A stretch of DNA of 64,000 nt from CBDCWQ01 sp965223435 (GTDB taxonomy: Bacteria > Myxococcota > Kuafuiibacteriia > Kuafuiibacteriales > Kuafuiibacteriaceae): positions 868,001-932,000 of the forward strand of contig CBDCWQ010000021.1 of NCBI GenBank assembly GCA_965223435.1, read 5' to 3'. The position numbers were made by a program, and so were the translations under genes. The stretch's first letter is position 1, and each line of letters opens with the position of its first letter. The notes below the pieces were generated by a model, which saw only the letters and a program-made list of their open reading frames with translations, did not search any database and had not been told where the DNA came from. Shown in pieces: positions 1 to 9,460 of this stretch.

Positions 1-3000
1 CATGGGGGCCCGACGTACGCACGATGGTGTGGAGCAAACCCGAGGCCCAGAGCCCCGCGGTTTCAAAGTCGTGTCTGCTCACCGCCGCAAGGATCGCAAG
101 CGCCTGATCCTCGATGGATGTGCGCGGTACACCGTCGACCACATCGGTGACGACGAGATGAAGAGAAGCTTGAGCCAAAGCGGCGGTACGAATGGTCTTT
201 TCCTCTGCACCCCGAGCGGTGTGTACGAGGTTGAGCGTGGCGTGTGGCGCAAGCGGCCGGTGGAGCACAAATTGACTGTGCTTGCCCTCATAGACCTCGC
301 GGTCCTTCTCAACGCGCTCGGGCAATACGCTGGTGGCTGCCAAAATTGAAAGCGTATCGCCAGATACCACAAGGCGAGCGATGGGCACCCCTCCTTCCAA
401 AATGCCTACTTCGTGGGGCCACGAAAATAGCCCGGTCTTGGGATCGAGGTTCGCTATGCCAATACGCGTTTCGGTCATCGTGTCTTCGGTGCCATCTCCA
501 GCGTACGCGTTTTTTCCTTCGAGTTTTGAAAGCAGAATATAGGTTTGGCCTGGTTCTTCGAGCGCGGTGACATCGACTGCCCCGCGCACCTGGCCTACGC
601 GTTCTGCTCTCGGCGGTACGCCGGCGCGTCGGGAAAGTCTGAGATCCTCAAAGACCAAACGGATGTCGGTCGCGTTCACGGGCGTGTCCTTCAGGCGCAA
701 AGGGGATTCCTCAGATTCTGGCTCGGAGGGCGTTTCGATGGTGTAGGGCTCTGGGAGCCGCACGGAGTACGCCTTCGGGTCCGCGTCCTGCGGAAGGACG
801 GCGATGCCCGACCACGGACGAACGTGTCCAAACTGGGAGTAGGGCGGATCTACGGCCAGGTAGCCTTCAGGCGAAGGCGCCTCTTCGTAGGTCAGCGCTT
901 TCAGTCGCGTCCATGAAAGCTCGACACCGTCGATGACCGCGCGGGTGTCTACGTGTGCTGCATAGTTCTTGAGAGGACGGTTTTCACCCCCCCCCCCTTG
1001 GTTTTCAAGCGCATCGTAGACGTCGAGATACCAGATGGCTGCGGTGCTGGACGCCAGGCGGGTAGACAAATCTTGAATGCGTTGACTTGAATAAGGAAAG
1101 CCGTGATCTCTCACGAAGGCCTGCACACCGGTCCAAAGTGCGCGGGCTTGTGCTTCGTAGCGTGCGCCCTGCGCCGGGTGAGCCTCGTAAAACCGATGGA
1201 GTCCGAAAATGAGCCCCGTTGTGGCCTCCAGATGATAGGACAATTCTTGGCGGTCATTTTTTTCGATGTACGGGTCCCGGAACGTATTTGGAAAGTAATG
1301 AGTTCCGTAGTAACACTGGTTGCCTTCTTCGTAGGGTATGGTGTCGGCAAACTTCTGCACCGTGTAGGTGAGGCACGCTTCAAGCTGGGCGACGTAGTTT
1401 TGTGGCAGATTGTCGTAGTCGACCGAAAGCGCGAGCCAACTGCAGTTGTCGATGGCAACATGTGAGCTTGCTACCCACCGTCGGTTTGTGTCAAAGGACC
1501 CGCCGGTAATCACGCGCCCCTGCCACTGTATGGTTTTGGTCTCTGGGCGGCAGCTGTTGGGCTGCTTTTCGTCCACCGCATGCCCCCCTTCGGGTGCATC
1601 CCACAGCAACGCAAAGATGCCGTCCCGAAGCCCATCACGCCAGGCACGAAGGGCCAGCCTTCGCTCGCTCTGACTGACCTCATCCTCGTTGGGCCAGATC
1701 TGGTCCACATGTCCAAGGGCGTGGTTCAGCACACTGAGAACATCTACGTTGTGTTCGGTGACCACATTTTGGGCTTGTGTCCTGACACCCAAAACTTTGA
1801 ACTGTGACGCATTCAGCGTGAGCGCCTCACGTTCTACCCGACGGCCTTCAGTATCGGTGGCCGTTCTTTTCACTTGTGGCGGCTGGGTGTCGTCATAATT
1901 CGGATAGCCCATGGCGTCCAGAACGCTGTAATAAGCCCATTGTTCGCTTCGGTCCTCGGTGAGCCCAAGCTTCCAGGGCACTTCTGAAAACACAAGGCCT
2001 TGGGTGGTCCACCCGGCGGTCATCAAATACGCGCAGTCTTTGTCGTTTGCGCACTCCGAAAGATGACCCTTTGTGGTTCCATCAGAGATCTTCACCGCAA
2101 CGCGATGGGCCTTCAGCCCAGTCAAAGCAGCCTGGTAGCAATGACGAAGATCGGTTTGCTCACGGTCATCGAGGGTCGAAAAGGCCTCCGAAAGCAAGAA
2201 CGCGCCAAGTCCATGTACCGCCCAAGCGTTGGCGCCCGTCACCAAGCGCGCGTCCGACCAAGTGTCTTCTTTGGTGTTCTTGGAAAACGGCCAGCCCAAG
2301 ATGACCCCGCCTTCCCAAACCGCATTTTCCTTGTCGCAAAGCCACCGTGCGAGGCCTTGAGCTTCGGCGTTCTCTTTGCGCCGAGCCGCTTGGTGAAGCG
2401 CGATGCCTTGCGTATAGACCCAAACTCTTTCAAAGCGAGCAAGAAACTGGGCATCATGGTCGTCTGGGTTTGCGTTGGGGCCCACAGCCTCCTCGGCACC
2501 AGATGGTGGGCCTTCCGTCGAGCGCGGCTGGTATTCCGTTTGCACCCAATGGGGGCGAGGGGCTCCGCGAGTCGTAGATTTGCGGAGCGCATCGCGTAGG
2601 GCGAGCGCCTTCTTCATGTTGCCTTCCACATTGTCCTGAACGACGTAGGCCGCGCCAGGGCTCTGCAACGTGGCCAACGCCCCTCCGGTGTAGATGCCTG
2701 AACCATCGGATGGCCCGTCGATGTTGTCTCGCCAAAGTACTGTTGTCTCTGCCAGCCCGCTCAAACGTTTTCCTTCCAGAATTCCTGTGCTGTCGCCCGA
2801 CAGGTGAACGGCTTGTTCCCGCGCCCACGGCAGGTTTTCAAAACCTGGTGTGATGTCGCCCGACGGGTGCATGGCCTGCTCGACGGAATTTGTCTCATGG
2901 CTGGATAGAGCGTTGCGCTCTAACCAGCTATGAGCATCGCCTCCGGTCGTGTATTCTTCCTCAAAGCTGGGCAGCGCGGTGCGCCCCGACCGTTCGGGAG

Positions 3001-4318
3001 CATCGCCTCCAGCGGAGTCAATGCCCGCGGTGGTCTGATCCGTCTCACGCCCGACGTCGTCGAACGTTTCTTTGGGCTCTGTTTTGTCCGTCGATGCGAG
3101 GAGCTTTGGCATTCCATCGGTTGTGATCGTCGAAGTATCGGCAAAAAAGCGGCTGTTGGCTGCTTGTGCGAGATGGACAAGCCCCGCAGGCCAAGCCGTG
3201 ATTTTCTCACCTTGAGGGATGTGCGTGGTGCTTCCGAAAGCCCCAAAGCCGTGGATGGTATCGTGCATCGTTCCTAAGGACGCGACCAGCTCCCCGAGGC
3301 GAATCACTGCCGGCAGAGGCGGCTGCTTTTGGGCTTCATCGTCTTCTGGCAGGAACCCGAGAGGGGTCTGTTCTAGGTTCGTAAGGTCCAGGGGCGCATA
3401 GGTTCCCATCACTGCAATGTGAATCTCTTTGGGAACTGGGTGGGGCATAAAAGCCCCCTCGAAAATTTCCCAACTGCCGGCTTCGTCCTGGGCGATGACA
3501 AAGTGGTAGGGAAAGATCGTGGTGCCCCGCTTGAGGAGCCAGAAATCTTCCAGCATCTGTGGAGTTTCGTCTGGGGCGGTTGCGGTGTGGTGCAAGACCA
3601 GTCGACTTTTTGTGGCCGATTCATTTTCGGGGTTTCTGGGGGTTCGATGGGTCCACGCCCACCGTGGTACAACGGCGGCTGAGTCTGAGGAAAAGGGACA
3701 CACCGCGAGAACACGAACCGCGTCGTCCCAAGACCACGTTTCCTTCGGGAGGCAGGTTTCGGCAAAAAAAGCTGCTCCTGGCTCTTCGGTGTACGCAAAA
3801 TAGGCTACGCCGGGCCGGAGGGTTGTCCCCACAGACAGCGACACATAGGTTTCGTCTTGTGCGTGCCACCGGTACAGGGCTCGAATGGAGGGGTCCTCAA
3901 AAGAAGATGTTTCGGCTACTGAGACGACGTTCCACCCTAGGCGCCTCTCGAGCTTGTCCCCGGGCCACAAACGTGATGCGGGAACGAGCGACACTTGCCC
4001 AGGACCGTCCGCTCGAAGCCACAGCGGCCCCGCCCCGATTTCGCCGGATATTTGGTGCTTTGTCAGGTGTGAGGTCTCGATTGGCGGGGGGTTTTGTTCC
4101 GGTGTCGGGAGGGGCCACAGGTGCACCCCATCTGGAAACGAACCCAGGTCCGATGGCGCGGACAAGGTCACCAGGTTCCACCCCTTTTTCCATGCCAGCT
4201 CAAAGCCGAAAGAGGGTGAGCCCGCCAGAAGAAGGGCTCCCGCCACGATAGAGGCAACGCAGGTTTTCGGTCGGCGTGCTTCGGCGCGTCTCAAAGGTTT
4301 GTTGGGGGCACTTGCCAC
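1..4318 (-). CDS. Giant exported protein with PGRP/amidase-2-like domain and alpha/alpha-toroid-like domain (3' end outside window)
   Basis: I translated this frame by hand from GTG at 4318 to the window edge: 1439 codons without a stop. The start has an AAGGAG Shine-Dalgarno 8 bases upstream. Residues 1-38 look like a signal peptide (Arg-rich start, then SIVAGALLLAGSPSFG), so the protein is probably exported. Residues about 240-385 resemble an N-acetylmuramoyl-L-alanine amidase/peptidoglycan-recognition fold: HHTA with H243/H244, YHFVIAQDEAGSWEIFEG, IHIAVMG, then H366. The usual Cys of the final CPG motif appears to be Trp (W376, in AWPAG), so zinc ligation may be lost. Residues about 610-1140 contain helical segments such as GANAWAVHGLGAFLL, typical of six-hairpin (alpha/alpha) toroids. 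It diverges from the trypsin gene at 5201. The C-terminus, exact function and substrate are unknown. The coding call is strong; the domain names are by eye. Confidence 0.85.
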   Translation of the reverse strand, partial: MASAPNKPLRRAEARRPKTCVASIVAGALLLAGSPSFGFELAWKKGWNLVTLSAPSDLGSFPDGVHLWPLPTPEQNPPPIETSHLTKHQISGEIGAGPLWLRADGPGQVSLVPASRLWPGDKLERRLGWNVVSVAETSSFEDPSIRALYRWHAQDETYVSLSVGTTLRPGVAYFAYTEEPGAAFFAETCLPKETWSWDDAVRVLAVCPFSSDSAAVVPRWAWTHRTPRNPENESATKSRLVLHHTATAPDETPQMLEDFWLLKRGTTIFPYHFVIAQDEAGSWEIFEGAFMPHPVPKEIHIAVMGTYAPLDLTNLEQTPLGFLPEDDEAQKQPPLPAVIRLGELVASLGTMHDTIHGFGAFGSTTHIPQGEKITAWPAGLVHLAQAANSRFFADTSTITTDGMPKLLASTDKTEPKETFDDVGRETDQTTAGIDSAGGDAPERSGRTALPSFEEEYTTGGDAHSWLERNALSSHETNSVEQAMHPSGDITPGFENLPWAREQAVHLSGDSTGILEGKRLSGLAETTVLWRDNIDGPSDGSGIYTGGALATLQSPGAAYVVQDNVEGNMKKALALRDALRKSTTRGAPRPHWVQTEYQPRSTEGPPSGAEEAVGPNANPDDHDAQFLARFERVWVYTQGIALHQAARRKENAEAQGLARWLCDKENAVWEGGVILGWPFSKNTKEDTWSDARLVTGANAWAVHGLGAFLLSEAFSTLDDREQTDLRHCYQAALTGLKAHRVAVKISDGTTKGHLSECANDKDCAYLMTAGWTTQGLVFSEVPWKLGLTEDRSEQWAYYSVLDAMGYPNYDDTQPPQVKRTATDTEGRRVEREALTLNASQFKVLGVRTQAQNVVTEHNVDVLSVLNHALGHVDQIWPNEDEVSQSERRLALRAWRDGLRDGIFALLWDAPEGGHAVDEKQPNSCRPETKTIQWQGRVITGGSFDTNRRWVASSHVAIDNCSWLALSVDYDNLPQNYVAQLEACLTYTVQKFADTIPYEEGNQCYYGTHYFPNTFRDPYIEKNDRQELSYHLEATTGLIFGLHRFYEAHPAQGARYEAQARALWTGVQAFVRDHGFPYSSQRIQDLSTRLASSTAAIWYLDVYDALENQGGGGENRPLKNYAAHVDTRAVIDGVELSWTRLKALTYEEAPSPEGYLAVDPPYSQFGHVRPWSGIAVLPQDADPKAYSVRLPEPYTIETPSEPESEESPLRLKDTPVNATDIRLVFEDLRLSRRAGVPPRAERVGQVRGAVDVTALEEPGQTYILLSKLEGKNAYAGDGTEDTMTETRIGIANLDPKTGLFSWPHEVGILEGGVPIARLVVSGDTLSILAATSVLPERVEKDREVYEGKHSQFVLHRPLAPHATLNLVHTARGAEEKTIRTAALAQASLHLVVTDVVDGVPRTSIEDQALAILAAVSRHDFETAGLWASGLLHTIVRTSGPH
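987..997 (-). repeat. Homopolymeric G11 tract inside coding sequence
   Basis: Eleven consecutive C on the plus strand, G11 on the coding strand, encode three Gly plus part of a fourth around residue 1108 of the giant exported protein. With exactly 11 G the frame is open on both sides. Gain or loss of one base would truncate the protein. Tracts of this length in surface-protein genes are classic slipped-strand contingency sites; here that role is inferred. Confidence 0.9.
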
Positions 4319-5200
4319 GAATCGTTCTCCTTCAAGTTCATGGCCGTCTGGTGGAGCGCAACGCGACAGAGGACAACCGCAAACCGCCCCCCAGCCAGCA
4401 ACAAACCCCGCTCTTCTAACCGTTTCATTCAGGCAAATCCACGACGAACTCAATTCGTTCGCCATAATGAGAAACCTTGCACCAAGTCGGGCGCCGGCAA
4501 CGACAATTGCAGCCAGGCGCTGGTGAAGTCGATGCCGTTCAGGGAAAACCAGTGTGTTTGAATTCCTGAAGTGGGCCGTGCCATCGAACGGGCATGATAT
4601 TTTTCGAAGCCGGGACCGCAACCGTATCGGTGCCTACCGTGTATACGGTGCAAGGAGCACTGTCAAAGTCTAGACGCTTATCGTTCGCACGAACAAGAGC
4701 CGTTTGTATGGCTGGGAAATGCTGACCACGAAAGTACACGAGCCCTTGCTGGCGAGATTCCGGAATGACCTTCGCGAAGAACAGTGGCTTGCCGATCGAG
4801 CAGCCCAAAAAAAGTTCATACGGGAGGTGGTCCCGAAATACGCTGCTGCAACTCTCGTTTCCTATTCAGTCGTTTGCCTCCTCGAGTACACTCATAACCC
4901 CTCAGACCTGGGTGGATGAACCACCGGCCAAAACGCCCTTAGCCACGGGGACCGACTTTCTCACGTGCGCCTCGATTTCAGTTCTGCGTGACTGATTTGG
5001 CATGGGATCTGTGACATTTGGCACTTGTGACCATGGGAGATTTTTCGCGGGGGAGGCCAAAAAACCTTTCTCAACCAGAAACATGGTCGAATTCGTTCCC
5101 GACGAGTTATTTCTTCTGGTCTCACTTTGGCATACATGGCAAACTTTGTTGTCATTTTAGATCAGCGTCGATCTAAGTGCGTCGAGGAGGACGAATTGCA
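4319..5200. other. Divergent intergenic region between two exported-protein genes
   Basis: About 880 bases separate the divergent starts at 4318 (minus) and 5201 (plus). Small open frames occur on both strands (for example minus 4539-4808), but none has a good ribosome-binding site or recognisable domain. At 4914-4933 there is a 20-base match, with one mismatch, to 8156-8175 in the trypsin gene (the segment encoding DEPPAK). This suggests a remnant of a related gene. Promoters for both flanking genes should lie here, but I could not assign them. Confidence 0.5.
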
Positions 5201-8200
5201 ATGACGTTAACCGAAGGAAAATTGAGCGTTTTTAGGCTTGGGTGGTTGTTGACCCCTTTTGTCGCCCTAGGCTGCAGTCCCGATGCTCCAGTGAGTGAGC
5301 AATCGGAGGCGATCATTGGGGGAACAAAAACCGCCATCGAGCAGCATCCCTGGCTGGTGTCGATTCGGGCGCGAAGTTACGTTCGAGGCCCATCCGAACA
5401 CCAGTGTGGTGGTTCCATTCTCAATGAACACTGGATTGTCACCGCCGCCCACTGCTTTGAGTCTGTAGAGCCCTACTATTGGGTTGCTGCGGGTGTGAGC
5501 ACGGGCGCAGAGGCCGGCGTGTCCGGCCAACGTCGAGAAATCGAGCGTATCATTGTTCATGAAGACTATCGGGGGCGCGCCTCGGGCGGTCGATTTACGC
5601 ACGGAGAATACGACATTGCGCTGCTTCGATTGGCATCCCCTCTGGACTTGTCTCAGCCCGGTGTTGCGCCCATCGAGCGTGTCGCACCCGGCGACGACCA
5701 AAGACTTACCGCGCCTGGCCTTTGGGCCTCGGTGGCGGGGTGGGGCTCCATAAAAAGAGGGAGCCGGCTTGTCGAGGACGAGCTGTATCAACTTTCGGTG
5801 CCGTTTGTTTCGAACGAAGACGCCCAAAAAGCCTTTCCGCTGGCTGCGATCTCACAATTGCAGTTGGCGGCCGGCGAGGTCGGTGTTGAAGGCAAAGGAC
5901 ATTGCATCGGAGACAGTGGTTCTGCTCTTGTTGTTCGTGATCCTCACGACGACAAGCCGAAGATCGCGGGCCTGGTGAGTTGGGGGTACAAGGAGTGCGC
6001 CGATGGCCATCATCCCGGAATGTACGCGAGGGTCTCCGCATTTCAAAGCTGGATCGACCAGCACATCGATTCGCCAGCGTTGCCCGAAGGTGGGCTCCGG
6101 TTTACGTCGCTTCAAAACGAGCAATTCGTCAACGGACTGGTTCCCGTAGCGGTGACCGCCACGCGCGAAGATGTTTCGCTCGCGCGGGTTGAATTTCACG
6201 CCCCAGACCGCGTTCTCAGTGACGCCGAGGCCCCCTTTGAATTTGAATGGAACAGTACAGCGGTTCTGGACGGCAAGCACGCGATTGTTGCCAAGGGCTT
6301 TGATGAGAATGGCGTTCAATTGGTCGCCGCTTCTCTTTCGCTCCACGTTGTCAATCAACAGAAAACCGATGGCGTCGTTGTTCTCGAAGACTTTGAGGCG
6401 GGCTTTGTTGATTGGACTGCTTATGGATCGCCTCATACCATCGATGGTGAAAAGAAGGTGTCTCCATTTCGCGGTACCGGTTCCGCTTTTCGTGGGAACC
6501 GGTCCTTACGCATCGATGTACAGGCTTTTGGCGAATCGTTGATTGCCTACCAGGAGGATTTCCCCAGGCTCGGGCTTCGAGACCTGTCCCGGTACCACCG
6601 GTTAAGATTCTGGGCGAAGAAGGAGGGGGCTGGCCGAGCGGAGATCGCCCTCGGCCTTCTCGACCGCGATCATGAACGATGGCTCTCAACACAGAAGTTT
6701 GCTTTGACGGATCGCTACCAGGAGTTTGAGGTTGCGGTGGATCCCAATGCCTTTCAGGTCGGTCCCGACAACCAGGTCGAAGACGGTGATGGGCGCATCG
6801 ATTGGGTTGGCGCAAACATCCGATTCTTCTTTCTGAATGGCAATTCCGAAGAAGCTGTCCCTGTTGTTTTCTATGTCGACGATCTGATTGGTGATTTGAT
6901 ACCAAGGGTCGAGCCGCTCAATGTGGGAGAAGTTCTTTTCGATTTTGAGACCGAAGATAGCAATTGGCGTGCTTTTGGGCACTACGCGCCCAGCGTCAAC
7001 ACGGCCTACAAACCGGGGACGCAGGGCGAAAATCACACCCTGAGGTACCAAAACAACAACTTGGATTCTTTTGGTGGCGTGGTCTACCCCCTTGAGCAGT
7101 CGATTGATCTGTCAGAAAAGGAAGAACTCTTTTTTGACGCGAGCTGCGTCCATCGTGACGACTGCAATGTTTCCTTTGGGTTTCAGGACAGTGATGGGGA
7201 GTCCTGGGTGACCTCGAGCTTCGTGCTTGATTCGAAGCTTCGGCAGGTCAGAGTGTCTTTGGATCGGGAGAACTTCGCACTTGCCGAGGTTTTGCCGGTA
7301 GAAGGCGCGACACGCAACTATCGTCCGGACTTTGACCAAGTCAAGGCCTTCAGCTTTGTGATGAGGGGTACAACAAAAGGGGGCTTTTCGCTTCTCACGC
7401 TTGACAACGTTTTTACCCGAGACGCCGATGCGGTTCTTCCCCATGCGTCTCGACCTTGGCAGGTTTCCATTCGTTCCCGCCAAAGTGTACGAGGCGAATC
7501 AAGGCATCATTGCGCGGGCGCCATTTTGAACGAATACTGGATTTTGACCAACGCCGGGTGCTTCCAGTCGGTGAGCCCTTACTATTGGGTAGCGGCAGGA
7601 GTTGGCAGCAACGAGGATGCCGGTGTTTTTGGACAGCGGCGTGAAATTGCACGTCTGGTCGTTCATGAAGATTATGTGGGGCGCGCATCAGGTGGCCGGT
7701 TCACGCACGGCGAGTACGACGTGGCGCTGGTTCGACTGGCTTCACCCCTGGACTTGTCTCAAAGCAACGTATCGGCCATCGAACGTGTTTCGGCCGCATA
7801 CGATGAAGAAGTCACCAAGGCCGGTCTCATGGCGACCGTCGCTGGTTGGGGTGCATTTGATGGTCCGCTCCCTGAGCTCTCGGTGCCGATCGTTTCGAAT
7901 GAGCGCGCGAGGGATGCGTATCCGCTCGCCTTGATTTCGGAACGTCAGTTGGCAGCGGGAGACCTCGGAGCCGAAAGCGAAGGACATTGTGTGGGCGATG
8001 GCGGTAGCGCTCTACTTGTTCACGATCCCAGTGACCAAAAAATGAAACTGGCCGGACTTCTAAGCTGGGGCTACAAAGATTGTTCCGATCCGCATCACCC
8101 CGCCATGTATGCGCGCACCGCTGCCTATCAAGACTGGATTGATGAGCGTATCTCCGATGAGCCACCGGCCAAAACTGGATTCCAGTTCTTGTCCCCCAAA

Positions 8201-8320
8201 GAGGAGCAATTTGTTGAGGGGCTGGTCAGCATTGATGCGGCAGATGTCGATGGAAACGGCCTAGTACCCCTTGCCGGAAGTCCGATCCGGGTTTCGGGAA
8301 TAAAATCAGGCCGGGCGTGA
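5201..8320 (+). CDS. Trypsin-like serine protease lipoprotein, 5' portion of an IS-interrupted gene
   Basis: Start chosen at ATG 5201, with GAGGAGG ending 10 bases upstream; an in-frame GTG at 5177 has no such signal. A lipoprotein-type signal (VALGC, C25) is followed by the activation-type sequence IIGG (38-41) and an S1 (chymotrypsin fold) domain with intact triad H84 (TAAHC), D138 (YDIALL) and S239 (GDSGS). The residue at the trypsin D189 position is Gly233, so Arg/Lys specificity is unlikely. Next come an Ig-like module (about 290-385) and two jelly-roll/CBM-like modules (about 392-565 and 568-733). A second S1-like domain (about 738-980) has Gly786 and Gly934 in place of catalytic His and Ser and no IIGG. 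The frame enters the IS at 8264 and stops at 8320, adding about 19 foreign residues. The intact first protease could still be made and exported. Confidence 0.9.
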   Translation: MTLTEGKLSVFRLGWLLTPFVALGCSPDAPVSEQSEAIIGGTKTAIEQHPWLVSIRARSYVRGPSEHQCGGSILNEHWIVTAAHCFESVEPYYWVAAGVSTGAEAGVSGQRREIERIIVHEDYRGRASGGRFTHGEYDIALLRLASPLDLSQPGVAPIERVAPGDDQRLTAPGLWASVAGWGSIKRGSRLVEDELYQLSVPFVSNEDAQKAFPLAAISQLQLAAGEVGVEGKGHCIGDSGSALVVRDPHDDKPKIAGLVSWGYKECADGHHPGMYARVSAFQSWIDQHIDSPALPEGGLRFTSLQNEQFVNGLVPVAVTATREDVSLARVEFHAPDRVLSDAEAPFEFEWNSTAVLDGKHAIVAKGFDENGVQLVAASLSLHVVNQQKTDGVVVLEDFEAGFVDWTAYGSPHTIDGEKKVSPFRGTGSAFRGNRSLRIDVQAFGESLIAYQEDFPRLGLRDLSRYHRLRFWAKKEGAGRAEIALGLLDRDHERWLSTQKFALTDRYQEFEVAVDPNAFQVGPDNQVEDGDGRIDWVGANIRFFFLNGNSEEAVPVVFYVDDLIGDLIPRVEPLNVGEVLFDFETEDSNWRAFGHYAPSVNTAYKPGTQGENHTLRYQNNNLDSFGGVVYPLEQSIDLSEKEELFFDASCVHRDDCNVSFGFQDSDGESWVTSSFVLDSKLRQVRVSLDRENFALAEVLPVEGATRNYRPDFDQVKAFSFVMRGTTKGGFSLLTLDNVFTRDADAVLPHASRPWQVSIRSRQSVRGESRHHCAGAILNEYWILTNAGCFQSVSPYYWVAAGVGSNEDAGVFGQRREIARLVVHEDYVGRASGGRFTHGEYDVALVRLASPLDLSQSNVSAIERVSAAYDEEVTKAGLMATVAGWGAFDGPLPELSVPIVSNERARDAYPLALISERQLAAGDLGAESEGHCVGDGGSALLVHDPSDQKMKLAGLLSWGYKDCSDPHHPAMYARTAAYQDWIDERISDEPPAKTGFQFLSPKEEQFVEGLVSIDAADVDGNGLVPLAGSPIRVSGIKSGRA
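8264..8294 (+). repeat. Left terminal inverted repeat of the IS
   Basis: The outer 31 bases match the reverse complement of 9760-9790 at about 23 positions. The inner 20 bases (8275-8294, CGGAAGTCCGATCCGGGTTT) match at 19 of 20. Confidence 0.88.
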
Positions 8321-8330
8321 TCTTATAGAC

Positions 8331-9443
8331 ATGAGCCCAGGGCCGGCAGCGAAGAAGCTTGTGATCCCACGTCGAGTTCGGAGGGATTTGAGGTTTCTCG
8401 TTCGTCGCCAACGTGCTCCGCACGGAGTCGTTGTGCGGGCCCAGATGGTGTTGATGGCGCGGCAGGGCATGGGCACGGCGGAGATCGCAAGGCGGCTCAG
8501 TGTCACGGGAAGAACCGTGAGGAAGTGGAAGCGGCGTTTCTCCGAAAACCCCAGCGTCGAGAGCCTACAAGACGGAGCGCGGTCTGGGCGCCCCGCGCAG
8601 ATCCCAGTGGAGATGAGGTGTCAGTTGGTCCAACTCGCTTGTCACCGCCCAGACGAGGATGAACATCCAGCGCCTTTTCGAGATCTTTGGACGTATAGAG
8701 CGCTGGCAGATGCCCTGGAGTCGTCTACGGGTTGCCGAATCAGTGTGAGCGAGGTGGGCCGAATTCTCCGGTTCGAGAACCTGCGCCCCCATAGGGTTCG
8801 CCAATGGTTGAAATCCTCCGACGCGAATTTCCTCGCGAAGGCCAAACGTATTTGTCGACTGTACCTCCGTCCTCCAAAGGATGCAGTGGTGGTGTGCGTA
8901 GACGAAAAACCCATGCAAGTGCTTGAGCGAAAAAGCCCGACGCACCGGAATCCCTTTGATGGCTCGGTGCGCTACGAGTACGAGTACAAACGCCACGGCA
9001 CCCAGTGCCTGTTGGCTGCCTTCAACGTAAAAACAGGCCGGGTCTTGGGCCGTGTGGTTCCCCACCGAAGCGCCGATGCCCTCGTTTCATTCATGAACGA
9101 ACTGGCCCGCAAATACTCGGATAAGAAGATTTATGTGGTGTGGGACAATCTCAATACGCACTATGACGGTCGGGCAGAACGATGGAAGGCTTTCAACCGC
9201 CGGCATGGGCATCGTTTTCACTTCGTATATACCCCAAAGCACGCGTCCTGGATGAACCAAGTCGAGATCTGGTTCTCTATCCTGCACCGACGCATCCTCA
9301 AATATGGCGATTTCTCTTCACACCGGGTGCAGGCGAAACGCGTGGTGGGCTTCATCAAGCACTGGAACCGGTATGAGGGTCACCCGTTTCGCTGGACATG
9401 GAGGACCGATAAGTTACAAAATGAGCAGCGTCTGGCCGCGTAG
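8331..9443 (+). CDS. IS630-family DDE transposase
   Basis: 370 residues, the usual size for an IS630 transposase. The N-terminus has a winged-helix/HTH DNA-binding region (GTAEIARRLSVTGRTVRKWK, about residues 48-67). The catalytic core shows D191 (VCVDEKPM), D272 (VVWDNLNTH) and E312 (SWMNQVEIWFS), the DDE triad. ATG 8331 lies 68 bases inside the left end. No frameshift is visible, so the element may be active; the good frame and clean target duplication suggest a fairly recent insertion. Confidence 0.95.
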   Translation: MSPGPAAKKLVIPRRVRRDLRFLVRRQRAPHGVVVRAQMVLMARQGMGTAEIARRLSVTGRTVRKWKRRFSENPSVESLQDGARSGRPAQIPVEMRCQLVQLACHRPDEDEHPAPFRDLWTYRALADALESSTGCRISVSEVGRILRFENLRPHRVRQWLKSSDANFLAKAKRICRLYLRPPKDAVVVCVDEKPMQVLERKSPTHRNPFDGSVRYEYEYKRHGTQCLLAAFNVKTGRVLGRVVPHRSADALVSFMNELARKYSDKKIYVVWDNLNTHYDGRAERWKAFNRRHGHRFHFVYTPKHASWMNQVEIWFSILHRRILKYGDFSSHRVQAKRVVGFIKHWNRYEGHPFRWTWRTDKLQNEQRLAA

Positions 9444-9460
9444 TCGGTCGGTGCCTGATC

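Noticed and set aside
987..997. G11 tract as a sequencing error that hides a frameshift
   Set aside because: With 11 bases the frame from 4318 to the edge stays open on both sides, so no correction is needed.
4291..4428. 45-residue minus-strand ORF (MKRLEERGLLLAGG) overlapping the giant gene start
   Set aside because: No clear ribosome site or homology; it could be a leader peptide but nothing supports that.
4539..4808. 89-residue minus-strand ORF in the divergent intergenic region
   Set aside because: No domain, no ribosome site, and the adjacent frames are equally open.
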